Positions 1 to 7,804 of a stretch of 29,903 nt of DNA are shown here, one piece after another (position 1 is the first letter of the stretch; each line of letters begins with the position of its first letter). The stretch spans positions 36,889 through 66,791 of the forward strand of contig HF995284.1 of NCBI GenBank assembly GCA_000432275.1. The letters run 5' to 3'. Both the position numbers and the translations under genes were made by a program. The notes beneath the pieces were generated by a model. That model was not told where the DNA came from. It searched no databases and was given only the letters and a program-made list of their open reading frames with translations. The stretch comes from Proteobacteria bacterium CAG:495. Its GTDB lineage: Bacteria > Pseudomonadota > Alphaproteobacteria > RF32 > CAG-239.

Positions 1-1
1 T

Positions 2-619
2 GAACCGATGGAAAAACTGAAAGCAGAACTCGGTGATCGGGTAGAAGTTTTCACCGCCAATCTGACAAACCCGGAAGATGTTAAAAACCTGGTAGCTCAA
101 GTTGAAGAAAAGCTCGGCCGTATTGACATTTTGGTCAACAATGCCGGACTGACCCGTGACAATCTCTTTATCCGCATGAGCGATGAAGACTGGCAGTTAG
201 TCCTCGACGTTAACCTTTCTGCCGGTTTCAAATTGGCAAAAGCTGCCGTTCGCGGTATGATGAAACGCCGTTTCGGCCGTATCATCGGTATTGCTTCCGT
301 CGTAGGCGTAACCGGAAATGCCGGCCAGGCCAACTACTCCGCTTCCAAAGCCGGTATGATTGCCATGAACAAATGTTTGGCTCAGGAAGTAGGTTCCCGC
401 GGCATTACCGTCAACTCTATTGCTCCGGGCTTTATCCGCACACCGATGACGGATGTTCTGCCTGACGATGTTAAAGCCGCACTGCTGGCTAAGATTCCCG
501 AAGGCAAACTCGGCGAAGCACAGGATATCGCCAACGTTGTTGCTTTCCTGGCATCTGATGAAGCCCAATACATTACCGGCCAGACGATTAACATCAACGG
601 CGGTATGGCTATGATTTAA
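2..619 (+). CDS. fabG: 3-oxoacyl-[acyl-carrier-protein] reductase FabG, 5'-truncated by window edge
   Basis: NADPH-dependent ketoreductase of fatty acid synthesis, reducing 3-oxoacyl-ACP in the cytoplasm. The frame is open to the window edge with no stop, and only about 205 residues are present against about 245 for the family. The missing part would carry the TGxxxGIG nucleotide-binding motif, so the ATG at 8 is internal. Numbering from that ATG, the NNAG motif is at 44-47, the catalytic Ser at 97, and Tyr110 and Lys114 form YSASK. The segment after NNAG (LTRDNLFIRMSDEDW) and the C-terminus (INGGMAMI) are very FabG-like, which separates it from generic SDRs. It is followed by a strong hairpin terminator. 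Upstream neighbours (fabD, acpP are common) are outside the window. Confidence 0.95.
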   Translation, partial: EPMEKLKAELGDRVEVFTANLTNPEDVKNLVAQVEEKLGRIDILVNNAGLTRDNLFIRMSDEDWQLVLDVNLSAGFKLAKAAVRGMMKRRFGRIIGIASVVGVTGNAGQANYSASKAGMIAMNKCLAQEVGSRGITVNSIAPGFIRTPMTDVLPDDVKAALLAKIPEGKLGEAQDIANVVAFLASDEAQYITGQTININGGMAMI

Positions 620-642
620 GCTGTCAAACACAGCTTGACGAC

Positions 643-679
643 AAAAAAAGACACTCTGAAAACAGAGTGTCTTTTTTTT
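643..679. terminator. Bidirectional Rho-independent terminator between fabG and the 690-1592 gene
   Basis: A perfect 9-bp stem (GACACTCTG, 650-658, with CAGAGTGTC, 663-671) has an AAAA loop. It is flanked by A7 on the left (643-649) and T8 on the right (672-679), so it can terminate both convergent genes. Confidence 0.9.
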
Positions 680-689
680 ATCGCTGACA

Positions 690-1592
690 TTACATCTTAA
701 AAAATTTTTTAACTTTATGTTTCAGCGTCAACCGCGGATGCTCAAAATCAACTCGGAACGTATTTCGGTTAATCGAAAAAATCAATTCCCCAATCTGAAA
801 TGAATCTCCGTTCAAGGAACGTTTAAAACTGCCGCGGGCAGCTTCTTTTAATTCAACGCCGCAAACTTCATACAAAATGTGGCAGCTTTCATTTCTTCCC
901 AAATTGGCACAACGGACTTTCAAAGCGTTTTTAGCTAAAACGCACCCGCTGTCATCAGCCAATATTTTCCACGAAGACTTGGCTTCATCCCAAAAATAAA
1001 CCCGCTTGATATCGTCATAAATATACGAAAATCCGCTTTCCGGTTTATCTTCGTCGTAAAAACAAAAGGTTCCCGCTTTAATAATGTCATAATTTCCGTC
1101 TTCTCTCCGGGCAAATAGATAATCTTTCGCTTTAGCCCTGAGCTCACCGGCATATTTTCCCTGCACCAACACTGAATTGATAATCAGGGTTAATACAAAG
1201 TCCTTCGTATCCTCGCCGAGGACAAAGTAGTGAAACGCTTTTTCGCTTAAGCGGCACACTTCTCCCGTTGAAAGCGGCAAGCTGCGCTTTTCGCCCAACA
1301 ACACTTCTTTGGTTCCGACAAAACAATACCACAGTCCGTTGCGTTCATAGACACAGATACCGTTGATAATCTCTGCATTTTCAACATGCACGGGAAACAC
1401 TCGCACGTCATTGTCAAACAAATGATAAACTGCCAAATCGGTGCTGTCGTTGCCCATCAGAAACCAATTGCCTTCACTCAGTTTCCTGGCAATGCGCCCG
1501 GAGGCGATTTGGGTAAAAGCCTTCTTCGAAGAATCCCATACAAACAAACAGAAAGTTTTATCGTCTGCCTGCTTCAAATTTAGAGTTTTCAT
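690..1592 (-). CDS. Hypothetical protein, 300 residues, no recognised family
   Basis: I do not recognise this protein. It is 300 residues, with no signal peptide or membrane segment, and is rich in aromatic and cysteine residues in short beta-like stretches. There is weak internal similarity between an N-terminal segment (FVWDSSKKAF, around residue 17) and a later one (YFWDEAKSSW, around residue 200). Both have the pattern [FY]-x-W-D-x-x-K, suggesting a degenerate beta-repeat protein. The C-terminus is basic (KHKVKKFFKM). It is probably monocistronic: a candidate promoter lies at 1627-1654, the infB operon terminator is upstream, and a bidirectional terminator lies downstream. The ribosome binding site before the ATG at 1592 is weak. 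Base composition and codon use look like the neighbouring genes, and the length and clean boundaries support a real gene. Confidence 0.8.
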   Translation of the reverse strand: MKTLNLKQADDKTFCLFVWDSSKKAFTQIASGRIARKLSEGNWFLMGNDSTDLAVYHLFDNDVRVFPVHVENAEIINGICVYERNGLWYCFVGTKEVLLGEKRSLPLSTGEVCRLSEKAFHYFVLGEDTKDFVLTLIINSVLVQGKYAGELRAKAKDYLFARREDGNYDIIKAGTFCFYDEDKPESGFSYIYDDIKRVYFWDEAKSSWKILADDSGCVLAKNALKVRCANLGRNESCHILYEVCGVELKEAARGSFKRSLNGDSFQIGELIFSINRNTFRVDFEHPRLTLKHKVKKFFKM

Positions 1593-1626
1593 AAACTTAC
1601 AGAATTAATTGTACAACATAAAAATT

Positions 1627-1654
1627 ATTTTAAACTTGTCGCTGTTTGGGGCAA
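1627..1654 (-). promoter_or_regulatory. Candidate sigma70-type promoter for the 690-1592 gene
   Basis: On the minus strand TTGCCC (1654-1649), a 16-nt spacer and TAAAAT (1632-1627) lie about 35 nt upstream of the ATG at 1592, downstream of the infB terminator. The match is moderate and was made by eye. Confidence 0.35.
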
Positions 1655-1693
1655 AACCTCTGTCTGAAATACCGGCACATTTTGGCAACCGCC

Positions 1694-1792
1694 TAAAAAA
1701 TAAAAATTTGCAGGACAATCTGATGAAGCTGTGAAAGACTCACATACTTTTTTGTATGCTGAATTTTCATACTTTTCAAATCGTCCTGCAAA
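1694..1792 (-). terminator. Long branched terminator-like hairpin after infB
   Basis: On the minus strand, TTTGCAGGACGAT (1792-1780) pairs with ATTGTCCTGCAAA (1719-1707): 13 bp with one G-U wobble. It is followed at once by a T-rich run (1706-1695). The roughly 60-nt interior can fold further. GTATG/CATAC hairpins form in two mutually exclusive ways because the CATAC at 1758-1754 can pair with GTATG on either side. A GTGA/TCAC stem lies next to them. Position and T-run indicate the end of the rimP-nusA-ylxR-infB transcript. The plus strand has no T-run, so it acts on the minus strand. Confidence 0.7.
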
Positions 1793-1809
1793 ACAACAGT
1801 CCGGACTAT

Positions 1810-4257
1810 TTAAAGCTTAGCCGCTATTTCCTCTATCTCGTAACATTCAATAAAGTCGCCTTTCTGAATGTCATTGTAATTTTCAAAGGAAATACCGCAC
1901 TCATAACCTTCTTTGACTTCCTTAACGTCTTCCTTAAAGCGTTTCAGCTGTCCGATAGAACCGTCATGAATAACCACATTGTCGCGCAACAGACGGATTT
2001 TGGCACCGCGCTTGACCATACCTTCAGTAATCATACAGCCCGCAACTTTGCCGACGCCGGTAATATTGTAAACTTCGCGAATTTCGGCATAACCGAGAAT
2101 TTTTTCGCGCAGCTCGGGCGACAACATGCCTTCCAAACCTTTCTTGATGTCGTCAAGAACGTCATAAATAATCGAATAGTATTTGATTTCGACGCCGTCC
2201 CGGCGGGCCATATCTCTGGCCAGCGGATTGGCGCGGACGTTAAAGCCGATAACCAAAGCGTGCGAAGCTTTTGCCAACGTAACATCGGACTCTGAAATCG
2301 GACCGACGGCAGAGTGTAAAACCTGAACGCTTACTTCTTCATTGGAAAGTTTGTTTATCGTACCCTCAATTGCCTCAATCGACCCCTGAACGTCAGCTTT
2401 GATAATAACCGGAAGATGTTTGACCTCGCCCGATTTAATCTTATCCAGCATCTGTTCCATTGCCGACTTGGCGGATTTGACCAATTTGGCCTCGCGCTCT
2501 TTGCGAATACGGTAACCGGTAATTTCCTTGGCCTGATTTTCGTCAGCCACAACCACAAAATCGTCACCGGCAGAGGGCGTTCCCTGAAGTCCGAGAACCT
2601 CAACCGGCATTGCCGGCCCGGCTTCTTGAATTTTCTGCCCGCGCTCGTTAAACATTGCCCGAACACGGCCCCATTCCTTGCCTGCAATACAAATGTCACC
2701 GATTTGCAGCGTACCTTTTTGAACCAAAGCAGTCACTACGGTACCGCGGCCTTTTTCCATCTTGGCCTCGATTACGGCGCCTTCCGCCTTACGGTTCGGA
2801 TTGGCTTTCAAATCCAAAATTTCCGCTTGCAGTAAGATGGCCTCGACCAGCTTGTCAATATTGATGCGTTTCTTTGCAGAAACTTCGGCACACAAACAAT
2901 CGCCGCCCATTTCCTCAACCGCAATGCCATGCTGCAACAATGCCGTTTTTACCTTCATCGGGTCAGCCCCCGGCAAATCGATTTTGTTAATGGCAACCAC
3001 AATGGGAACCTCAGCAGCCTGAGCATGACGGATAGCTTCAATTGTCTGCGGCATAATGCCGTCATTGGCAGCAACCACCAAAACAACGATGTCGGTAACC
3101 TTGGCACCACGGGCTCGCATTTCCGAAAAGGCCTCATGCCCCGGCGTATCAATAAAGGTTATCTTGTCTCCGGTCGGCACCGTAATCTGATACGCACCGA
3201 TATGCTGGGTAATGCCGCCCGCCTCTTTGGCCGCAACGTTGGTTTCGCGCAAAGCATCCAACAAGGATGTCTTACCATGGTCAACGTGTCCCATAACCGT
3301 AACCACCGGCGCACGCGGCAGCAAATCATCCGGTTTGTCTTCGGCTCCCAGTCCCTGTTCGACATCGCTCTCGGCAATGCGCTTGAACTTGTGCCCGAAA
3401 TCCTCAACAATCAACTGGGCCGTATCGGCGTCAATCGGCTGATTAATCGTTGCCATAACCCCGAGACCCATCAGTTTTTTAATAACGTCGGCACTCTTTT
3501 CTGCCATACGGTTAGCCAATTCCTGAACCGTAATAATCTCGGGAATGACCACTTCGCGGATGACTTTTTCCTGAGGCTGCTGAATCTGAACCGGTTTGGG
3601 TTGTTTTTTCTTATAACGCCGGCGGCCGCCGAAACCGTAATCGTCATCGTCGTCATCGGCGCTGATATTGTGAACGTTCAGCTTGCCGCTGCGGCGCTGC
3701 GGTTCAAAACTGCGCTTGGTTACTTTCTTGCGCTCTTGTTCAAAAACGTCTTCGCGGGAAGACACTTTTTTAGACTTCTTGTCTCCGAAATCTTCATCAT
3801 CGTCTTCGTCGTCAAAATCCTTGCTCTTTTTGTCTTTAATTTTGCTGAGCGGTTTGACTTCCGGCTCTTCTTCGACTGCGGCCACGGTTTCCTTGGCCTT
3901 TTCCGCCTGTTGGGCACGGCTTTGTTCTTCAAGCTCGCGCTGACGGCGTTCAGCTTCTTCCTGTTCTTTCATTTTCTGACGCTGCAGAGCGCGTTCTTCC
4001 TCTTCCTGACGGCGTTTGTTCTCATACTCTTTCGCTTCGGCGATTAAGCGGAGTTTTGCCGCGGTTTCTTCGTCAATTTCGACTTTGTTTTCGGTTTTGA
4101 CGGCACCGGGATTGATAACTCTCTTTTTGCGAACCTCAACCTGTACGACTTTTTTGCCGTCGCGGTTATGAGTCTTGTCCAGACTGCCGACCCCTTTGAG
4201 CGTTAGGGTGGATTTACCTGATAATGTTAGTTTATTTTTTGCATTATCTTCTGTCAT
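1810..4257 (-). CDS. infB: Translation initiation factor IF-2
   Basis: GTPase that places fMet-tRNA on the 30S subunit and promotes subunit joining. The 815-residue product starts with a low-complexity region (1-235): an alphaproteobacterial-style start (KLTLSGKSTLTLKG), a Glu/Arg/Gln-rich probable coiled coil (about 62-125), and acidic clusters (148-157 and 201-206). An IF2-N fold follows at about 241-293. The G domain has GHVDHGKT (323-330), DTPGH (370-374), NKID (424-427) and a SAK motif (460-462). The beta-barrel and C-terminal tRNA-binding domains complete it. The ATG at 4257 has GGAG upstream. It lies 34 nt after ylxR and is the last gene of its operon. The usual downstream partners rbfA, truB and rpsO are absent here. 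Confidence 0.98.
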   Translation of the reverse strand: MTEDNAKNKLTLSGKSTLTLKGVGSLDKTHNRDGKKVVQVEVRKKRVINPGAVKTENKVEIDEETAAKLRLIAEAKEYENKRRQEEEERALQRQKMKEQEEAERRQRELEEQSRAQQAEKAKETVAAVEEEPEVKPLSKIKDKKSKDFDDEDDDEDFGDKKSKKVSSREDVFEQERKKVTKRSFEPQRRSGKLNVHNISADDDDDDYGFGGRRRYKKKQPKPVQIQQPQEKVIREVVIPEIITVQELANRMAEKSADVIKKLMGLGVMATINQPIDADTAQLIVEDFGHKFKRIAESDVEQGLGAEDKPDDLLPRAPVVTVMGHVDHGKTSLLDALRETNVAAKEAGGITQHIGAYQITVPTGDKITFIDTPGHEAFSEMRARGAKVTDIVVLVVAANDGIMPQTIEAIRHAQAAEVPIVVAINKIDLPGADPMKVKTALLQHGIAVEEMGGDCLCAEVSAKKRINIDKLVEAILLQAEILDLKANPNRKAEGAVIEAKMEKGRGTVVTALVQKGTLQIGDICIAGKEWGRVRAMFNERGQKIQEAGPAMPVEVLGLQGTPSAGDDFVVVADENQAKEITGYRIRKEREAKLVKSAKSAMEQMLDKIKSGEVKHLPVIIKADVQGSIEAIEGTINKLSNEEVSVQVLHSAVGPISESDVTLAKASHALVIGFNVRANPLARDMARRDGVEIKYYSIIYDVLDDIKKGLEGMLSPELREKILGYAEIREVYNITGVGKVAGCMITEGMVKRGAKIRLLRDNVVIHDGSIGQLKRFKEDVKEVKEGYECGISFENYNDIQKGDFIECYEIEEIAAKL

Positions 4258-4291
4258 TATAAAATATTCTCCATACTTTCTGTCTTAAATC

Positions 4292-4858
4292 TCAAGAATT
4301 CAAAAAATCGGCTAATTTATTAAATTCGTTATGTACCATTTTTGCCATTTCGCCTTTGAGAAAGGCTGCATGAACCGTATTCACTTTATTTAATGCCGTA
4401 TCTAACTCCTCAATATCAAACAATCTGAAAATTTCAAGCTCTCTGGCAGCCAGAACAATCCGCTGATGCCCGTCGTCTCCAGCATCTTTTGCTTCCGACA
4501 CGAATGCGACCTTATCCTTTTTTATCGCCTCCAAAACCTTTTCCAGGCCGGTAACCAGCACACCCGCTTTCCGGGCCAGCGAAACGGCGTCCAACGCATG
4601 CCTGCGCAACAGCTGTTCCACCATCAAATCCAACTCCGGCGCAACCTTGGCCTTTTGTTTTGCCGCTTTGGCAAACAAGTTTTTTTCTATTGCCTTTTGC
4701 AACAACCTGCGGGAGTTGGTGACATAAATACCCTTCCCCGGCAGTTTCTTTTTAAAATCCGGCACCACCAGCCTGTCCGGCGTAACCGTAAAACGCAACA
4801 ATCCCGACTTGTCAATTACGTTTCCGGTAACAATACATTTGCGGTTAGTGTCCTTCAT
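4292..4858 (-). CDS. YlxR-family RNA-binding protein (DUF448) fused to an L7Ae-like domain
   Basis: The N-terminal part (residues 1-70) is a YlxR/RnpM-type domain: RKCIVTG at the start, then PDRLVVPDFKKKLPGKGIYV. In Gram-positive bacteria this family has been linked to RNase P and nucleoid/RNA functions. The C-terminal part (about 85-188) looks like the L7Ae/L30e fold seen in YlxQ-type proteins (SLARKAGVLVTGLEKV). The single 188-residue polypeptide therefore replaces the separate ylxR and ylxQ genes found between nusA and infB in Firmicutes; this fusion is common in alphaproteobacteria. The start is supported by GAAGGAAACAGGA just before the ATG. A 115-nt hairpin-bearing gap separates it from nusA. 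Confidence 0.93.
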   Translation of the reverse strand: MKDTNRKCIVTGNVIDKSGLLRFTVTPDRLVVPDFKKKLPGKGIYVTNSRRLLQKAIEKNLFAKAAKQKAKVAPELDLMVEQLLRRHALDAVSLARKAGVLVTGLEKVLEAIKKDKVAFVSEAKDAGDDGHQRIVLAARELEIFRLFDIEELDTALNKVNTVHAAFLKGEMAKMVHNEFNKLADFLNS

Positions 4859-4904
4859 TCCTGTTTCCTTCTTTCAGAAATTGTTTCGCAATGGCGGACA
4901 AAGA

Positions 4905-4953
4905 GGTTTTGCCGATGAAAAATCTAAAAGTTTTCTCATAACCGGACAAAACC
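4905..4953 (-). promoter_or_regulatory. Intra-operon RNA hairpin between nusA and ylxR
   Basis: On the minus strand GGTTTTG (4953-4947) pairs with CAAAACC (4911-4905). CCG next to it pairs with CGG after a one-base bulge. ATGAGAAA (4939-4932) pairs with TTTTTCAT (4922-4915), with one wobble that pairs only as minus-strand RNA. About 18 bp form in total. There is no T-run, so it is unlikely to be a terminator. It could be an RNA-processing or stability element; its function is inferred from position only. Confidence 0.45.
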
Positions 4954-4973
4954 GCTCCTGCCCTCCTCGCAAA

Positions 4974-6491
4974 CTATTCCTCGGCGAACCAATGCTCACG
5001 GGCCGCCATAATAACCTTATTGGCCTCCTGAACCGACAAGGTGTTTTCACCCAACATCTCAATCAGTTCGTCGGTAGCCAAATCAGCCAGGTCATCAATT
5101 GTTTTTACGCCGCTTGAAGCCAGCGTCAACAGCATATCCTGGTCAAGACCCGGCAACTGCTGCAGCTTCTCGTCAATTCCGAGAGATTTGCTCTTTTCTT
5201 CAAACTCTTTATTGCGCTTTGCAATAAATTCCTGAGCACGGCTCTGCAATTCTTTGGCAACGTCCTCATCAAAACCTTCGATTTCTGCCAGTTCGCTCAA
5301 ATCAACCAGCGCAATCTCGTCAACCGTAGAGAAACCTTCGGCAATCAAGAGATGTGCAATCATTTCGTCAACATCCAAAGCTTCCATAAATCTCTGGGAG
5401 CGAACCTTATTCTCATTAGAGCGGCGTTCTTGTTCTTGCTCTTCCGTCAGAACGTCAATGTCACAACCCAGCAGCTGAGAGGCCAGTTTGACGTTTTGAC
5501 CGCGGCGGCCGATGGCGATTGAGAACTGTTCCTGCGGGACAACTACCTCGATACGGTTATTGTCTTCATCCAAAACAACCTTGGTAACTTCTGCCGGAGC
5601 CAAAGCGCTGACAATAAACTGAGCCTTGTCTTCAGAATAGGGAACAATGTCAATTTTTTCACCCTGCAGTTCGGTAACCACGGCCTGAACGCGAATACCG
5701 CGCAAACCCACACAGGCGCCGACGGCATCAACCGTCATATCATCCGTTCTAACGGCAATTTTGGCCTTAGAACCCGGATCGCGGGCAACACCGACGATTT
5801 TAACAATGCCGTCATAAATTTCCGGAACCTCTGACGCAAACAATTTGGCCAAAAACTCGGGACAAGTCCGGGATAAAAAGATTTGCGGACCTTTGTTTTC
5901 GCGGCGGACTTCCAAAACATAGGCGCGAACACGGTCGCCGTTCTTGAATTTTTCTCTCGGGATAATTTCGTCACGGCGTAAAATGGCTTCCGTTTTGCCG
6001 ATATCCAGAATAACGTTGCCGAATTCGATTCTTTTGACCGTGCCGTTAATAATTGAACCGACTTTTTCCTTGTATTCCTCAAACTGCTTGTTGCGTTCGG
6101 CATCGCGAACTTTCTGAACGATAACCTGCTTTGCTGTCTGAGCGGCAATACGGCCGAAATCAATCGGCGGCAGCGGATCAATGATAAATTCGCCGACCTT
6201 GATGTTGCTGTCATAAGCTTTGGCTTCGGCCAAAGTCAACTGGGTAACTTCGTTTTCAATCTGGTCTGCCGATTCGACAACTTCACGGTAACGGGCCAGA
6301 GAAATGGCACCGCTCTTGCGGTCGATGGTAGCTCTGATATCGTGTTCAAAGCCGTATTTGGAACGGCCGGCTTTTTGAATGGCGATTTCCATTGCTTCCA
6401 GAACGTCGTCGCGGTCAATATTCTTCTCACGGGCGACGGTGTCGGCAACCAAGATAATTTCAGGTCTGGGCATACTTTCAAAATTTTGCAT
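4974..6491 (-). CDS. nusA: Transcription termination/antitermination protein NusA
   Basis: RNA polymerase-associated elongation factor acting in pausing, termination and antitermination. The 505-residue product has the full order: N-terminal RNAP-binding domain (1-125), S1 domain (around 133-200, VGSIINGTVKRIEFGNVILDIG), and KH1 and KH2 (about 230-345, including IAIGRRGQNVKLASQLLG). Two C-terminal acidic helical repeats follow, around 370-425 and 440-500; such repeats are typical of proteobacterial NusA and contact the alpha subunit or N-type factors. The ATG at 6491 has AGAGGA at good spacing and begins 23 nt after rimP ends. It is the second gene of the rimP-nusA-ylxR-infB operon. Confidence 0.98.
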   Translation of the reverse strand: MQNFESMPRPEIILVADTVAREKNIDRDDVLEAMEIAIQKAGRSKYGFEHDIRATIDRKSGAISLARYREVVESADQIENEVTQLTLAEAKAYDSNIKVGEFIIDPLPPIDFGRIAAQTAKQVIVQKVRDAERNKQFEEYKEKVGSIINGTVKRIEFGNVILDIGKTEAILRRDEIIPREKFKNGDRVRAYVLEVRRENKGPQIFLSRTCPEFLAKLFASEVPEIYDGIVKIVGVARDPGSKAKIAVRTDDMTVDAVGACVGLRGIRVQAVVTELQGEKIDIVPYSEDKAQFIVSALAPAEVTKVVLDEDNNRIEVVVPQEQFSIAIGRRGQNVKLASQLLGCDIDVLTEEQEQERRSNENKVRSQRFMEALDVDEMIAHLLIAEGFSTVDEIALVDLSELAEIEGFDEDVAKELQSRAQEFIAKRNKEFEEKSKSLGIDEKLQQLPGLDQDMLLTLASSGVKTIDDLADLATDELIEMLGENTLSVQEANKVIMAAREHWFAEE

Positions 6492-6514
6492 TGTAATCCT
6501 CTGCTTTTAGTTAA

Positions 6515-7018
6515 TTATAGTTCGACTTCCGGATGCTCTGCGGCATATTTGTCCAACAGTTCATCCGTTAAAATTAATTTAGCTTTGCTGACGTCTTCAA
6601 ACGGAATGACATATTCCGTTCCATCCATCTCAAAGTGAACGTTGTTTTGGCCGTCAATGCTGACGACTCTGCCTTTAAAGCGCTTGCGCCCGTCAACTTC
6701 CCTGACGGTTTCGAGTTTCGCTTCATAACCGGCAAAACGCTGAAAATGCTCTGCTTTCGTAAGCGGACGGTCTAATCCCGGAGAGCTGACCTCCAAGGAA
6801 TATTCGCCTTCAATGGGATCGTTCTCATCCAAAACCTCGGAAATGGCACGGCTGACCGTTGCACAATCGTCAACAATCAGGTCTTTCCTGTCTTTTCGCT
6901 CTATCATAATCTGTAATGTCGGATTTTTGGTACCGATTGTCATAATCCGGACGACTTCAAAGCCAAGCCCGTCAATAATCGGTTCCACCAGATCCTGCAC
7001 CGGATGTTTATTAAGCAT
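6515..7018 (-). CDS. rimP: Ribosome maturation factor RimP
   Basis: Assists 30S subunit assembly. About 167 residues: the N-terminal alpha/beta domain (HPVQDLVEPIIDGLGFEVV) contains the conserved LEVSSPGLDRPL segment (about 75-86) before the SH3-like C-terminal domain (FKGRVVSIDGQNNVHFEMDG). I chose the ATG at 7018 because AAAGGA (7031-7026) sits 7 nt upstream. A longer frame from a TTG at 7036 has no ribosome binding site and would overlap a hairpin. It is the first gene of the nusA-infB operon. An AT-rich promoter region and a terminator-like hairpin lie immediately upstream. Confidence 0.97.
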   Translation of the reverse strand: MLNKHPVQDLVEPIIDGLGFEVVRIMTIGTKNPTLQIMIERKDRKDLIVDDCATVSRAISEVLDENDPIEGEYSLEVSSPGLDRPLTKAEHFQRFAGYEAKLETVREVDGRKRFKGRVVSIDGQNNVHFEMDGTEYVIPFEDVSKAKLILTDELLDKYAAEHPEVEL

Positions 7019-7034
7019 TTTCGTTTCCTTTAAC

Positions 7035-7059
7035 AAAAAAGCGGGGCTTTTGACCCCAC
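7035..7059 (-). terminator. Terminator hairpin immediately upstream of rimP
   Basis: On the minus strand GTGGGG (7059-7054) pairs with CCCCGC (7046-7041), with one wobble and a 7-nt loop, followed by T6 (7040-7035). It ends the cysK-tyrA-lptG-PAP2 transcript. Unusually, its T-run lies only 16 nt upstream of the rimP start codon. Confidence 0.75.
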
Positions 7060-7069
7060 TTCCAAAAAT

Positions 7070-7100
7070 ATTATATGAAAGAATATCAATATATATATCA
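7070..7100 (-). promoter_or_regulatory. Candidate promoter of the rimP-nusA-ylxR-infB operon
   Basis: A perfect TATAAT (minus strand, 7075-7070) sits in a very AT-rich stretch between the PAP2 stop and the hairpin at 7041-7059. No good -35 box is visible. Initiation would be near 7063, only a few bases before the hairpin. Confidence 0.4.
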
Positions 7101-7132
7101 CAAAAAATTTTAAAATCCAGTATTTTTTTAAG

Positions 7133-7777
7133 CTATTCATACTCTTCAGGGTACAAACTGCGATGCATCCACAGGATAATGCCGCAGGTAATAAACGCGG
7201 CAAACAAAACGTCGGAAAGAAAGTGCATTCCCTGAGCGATTCTGCCGATTCCCAACAATGCTCCCAACGTCAGCGCCGCGGCAACCGCCTGCCGGCGGAA
7301 CCGTCTCGGAGCCAAAAGGGCCAGGCTCAGAGCCCAAAACCCCATTGCCGTATGACCGGATGCAAAAGAACAGTCCAAACTGCATTGATTGGATATTATC
7401 CCTGCCGGAGAAAAGGTTTTAAACCCGCCGAATTCAAAAATTTCCATCGGCCGGGCCCGACCCCAAAAACTTTTCAATATGCCGTTTATCGCCAGCAGCG
7501 GCCCCAACACCAAAGTTCCGAAAGTCAGGAGCATTACCCGCCGGTTTACCCCCGCAATGACGCGGCAGTTGAGCCGGCCGCCCAGCCACAAGCCGAAAAT
7601 GACCAAACCGCAAAAGCCCAAGGCTATCGGAACCGACAATTCAAACAGCTCAACCGGACGATTGTTTTGCAAAACAAAACCGCCGCCGTCGTAAAACAAT
7701 GCCGAAAACGCGATATCCACCGCAGGAATGGTGGAAACAAGCAAAAAAACAAAAAAAACGACATATCCTGATTTCAT
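7133..7777 (-). CDS. PAP2-family membrane phosphatase (lipid phosphatase type)
   Basis: Integral membrane phosphatase of 214 residues with about six membrane segments. The three PAP2 active-site motifs are visible: K102-x6-R109-P110 (KSFWGRARP), S140-G141-H142, and R179-x5-H185-x3-D189 (RIAQGMHFLSD). The Ser usually preceding the last Arg is Gly here, as in several bacterial lipid A or undecaprenyl-pyrophosphate phosphatases. The substrate cannot be told from sequence; lipid A, phosphatidylglycerol phosphate or undecaprenyl pyrophosphate are candidates. It follows lptG by 27 nt, which fits an envelope-lipid role. The ribosome binding site is weak (GGGCAG). It is the last gene of its transcript, ended by the hairpin at 7041-7059. 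Confidence 0.9.
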   Translation of the reverse strand: MKSGYVVFFVFLLVSTIPAVDIAFSALFYDGGGFVLQNNRPVELFELSVPIALGFCGLVIFGLWLGGRLNCRVIAGVNRRVMLLTFGTLVLGPLLAINGILKSFWGRARPMEIFEFGGFKTFSPAGIISNQCSLDCSFASGHTAMGFWALSLALLAPRRFRRQAVAAALTLGALLGIGRIAQGMHFLSDVLFAAFITCGIILWMHRSLYPEEYE

Positions 7778-7804
7778 TGCTGCCCGTAATTCCCCAAACG
7801 TTGA

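Noticed and set aside
1707..1792. 86-nt structure after infB considered as a tRNA
   Set aside because: The closing stem is too long (13 bp) and there is no T-loop or anticodon arm pattern; the T-run favours a terminator.
2929..4047. 372-codon open frame antisense to infB
   Set aside because: It mirrors the low-complexity and G-domain regions of infB, gives a Phe/Leu/Asn-rich product with no recognisable domain, and has no ribosome binding site. infB is certain.
4874..4939. 21-codon reading frame between nusA and ylxR on the minus strand
   Set aside because: The ATG lies inside the hairpin at 4905-4953, the nearest AGGAG is about 15 nt away, and the product has no support.
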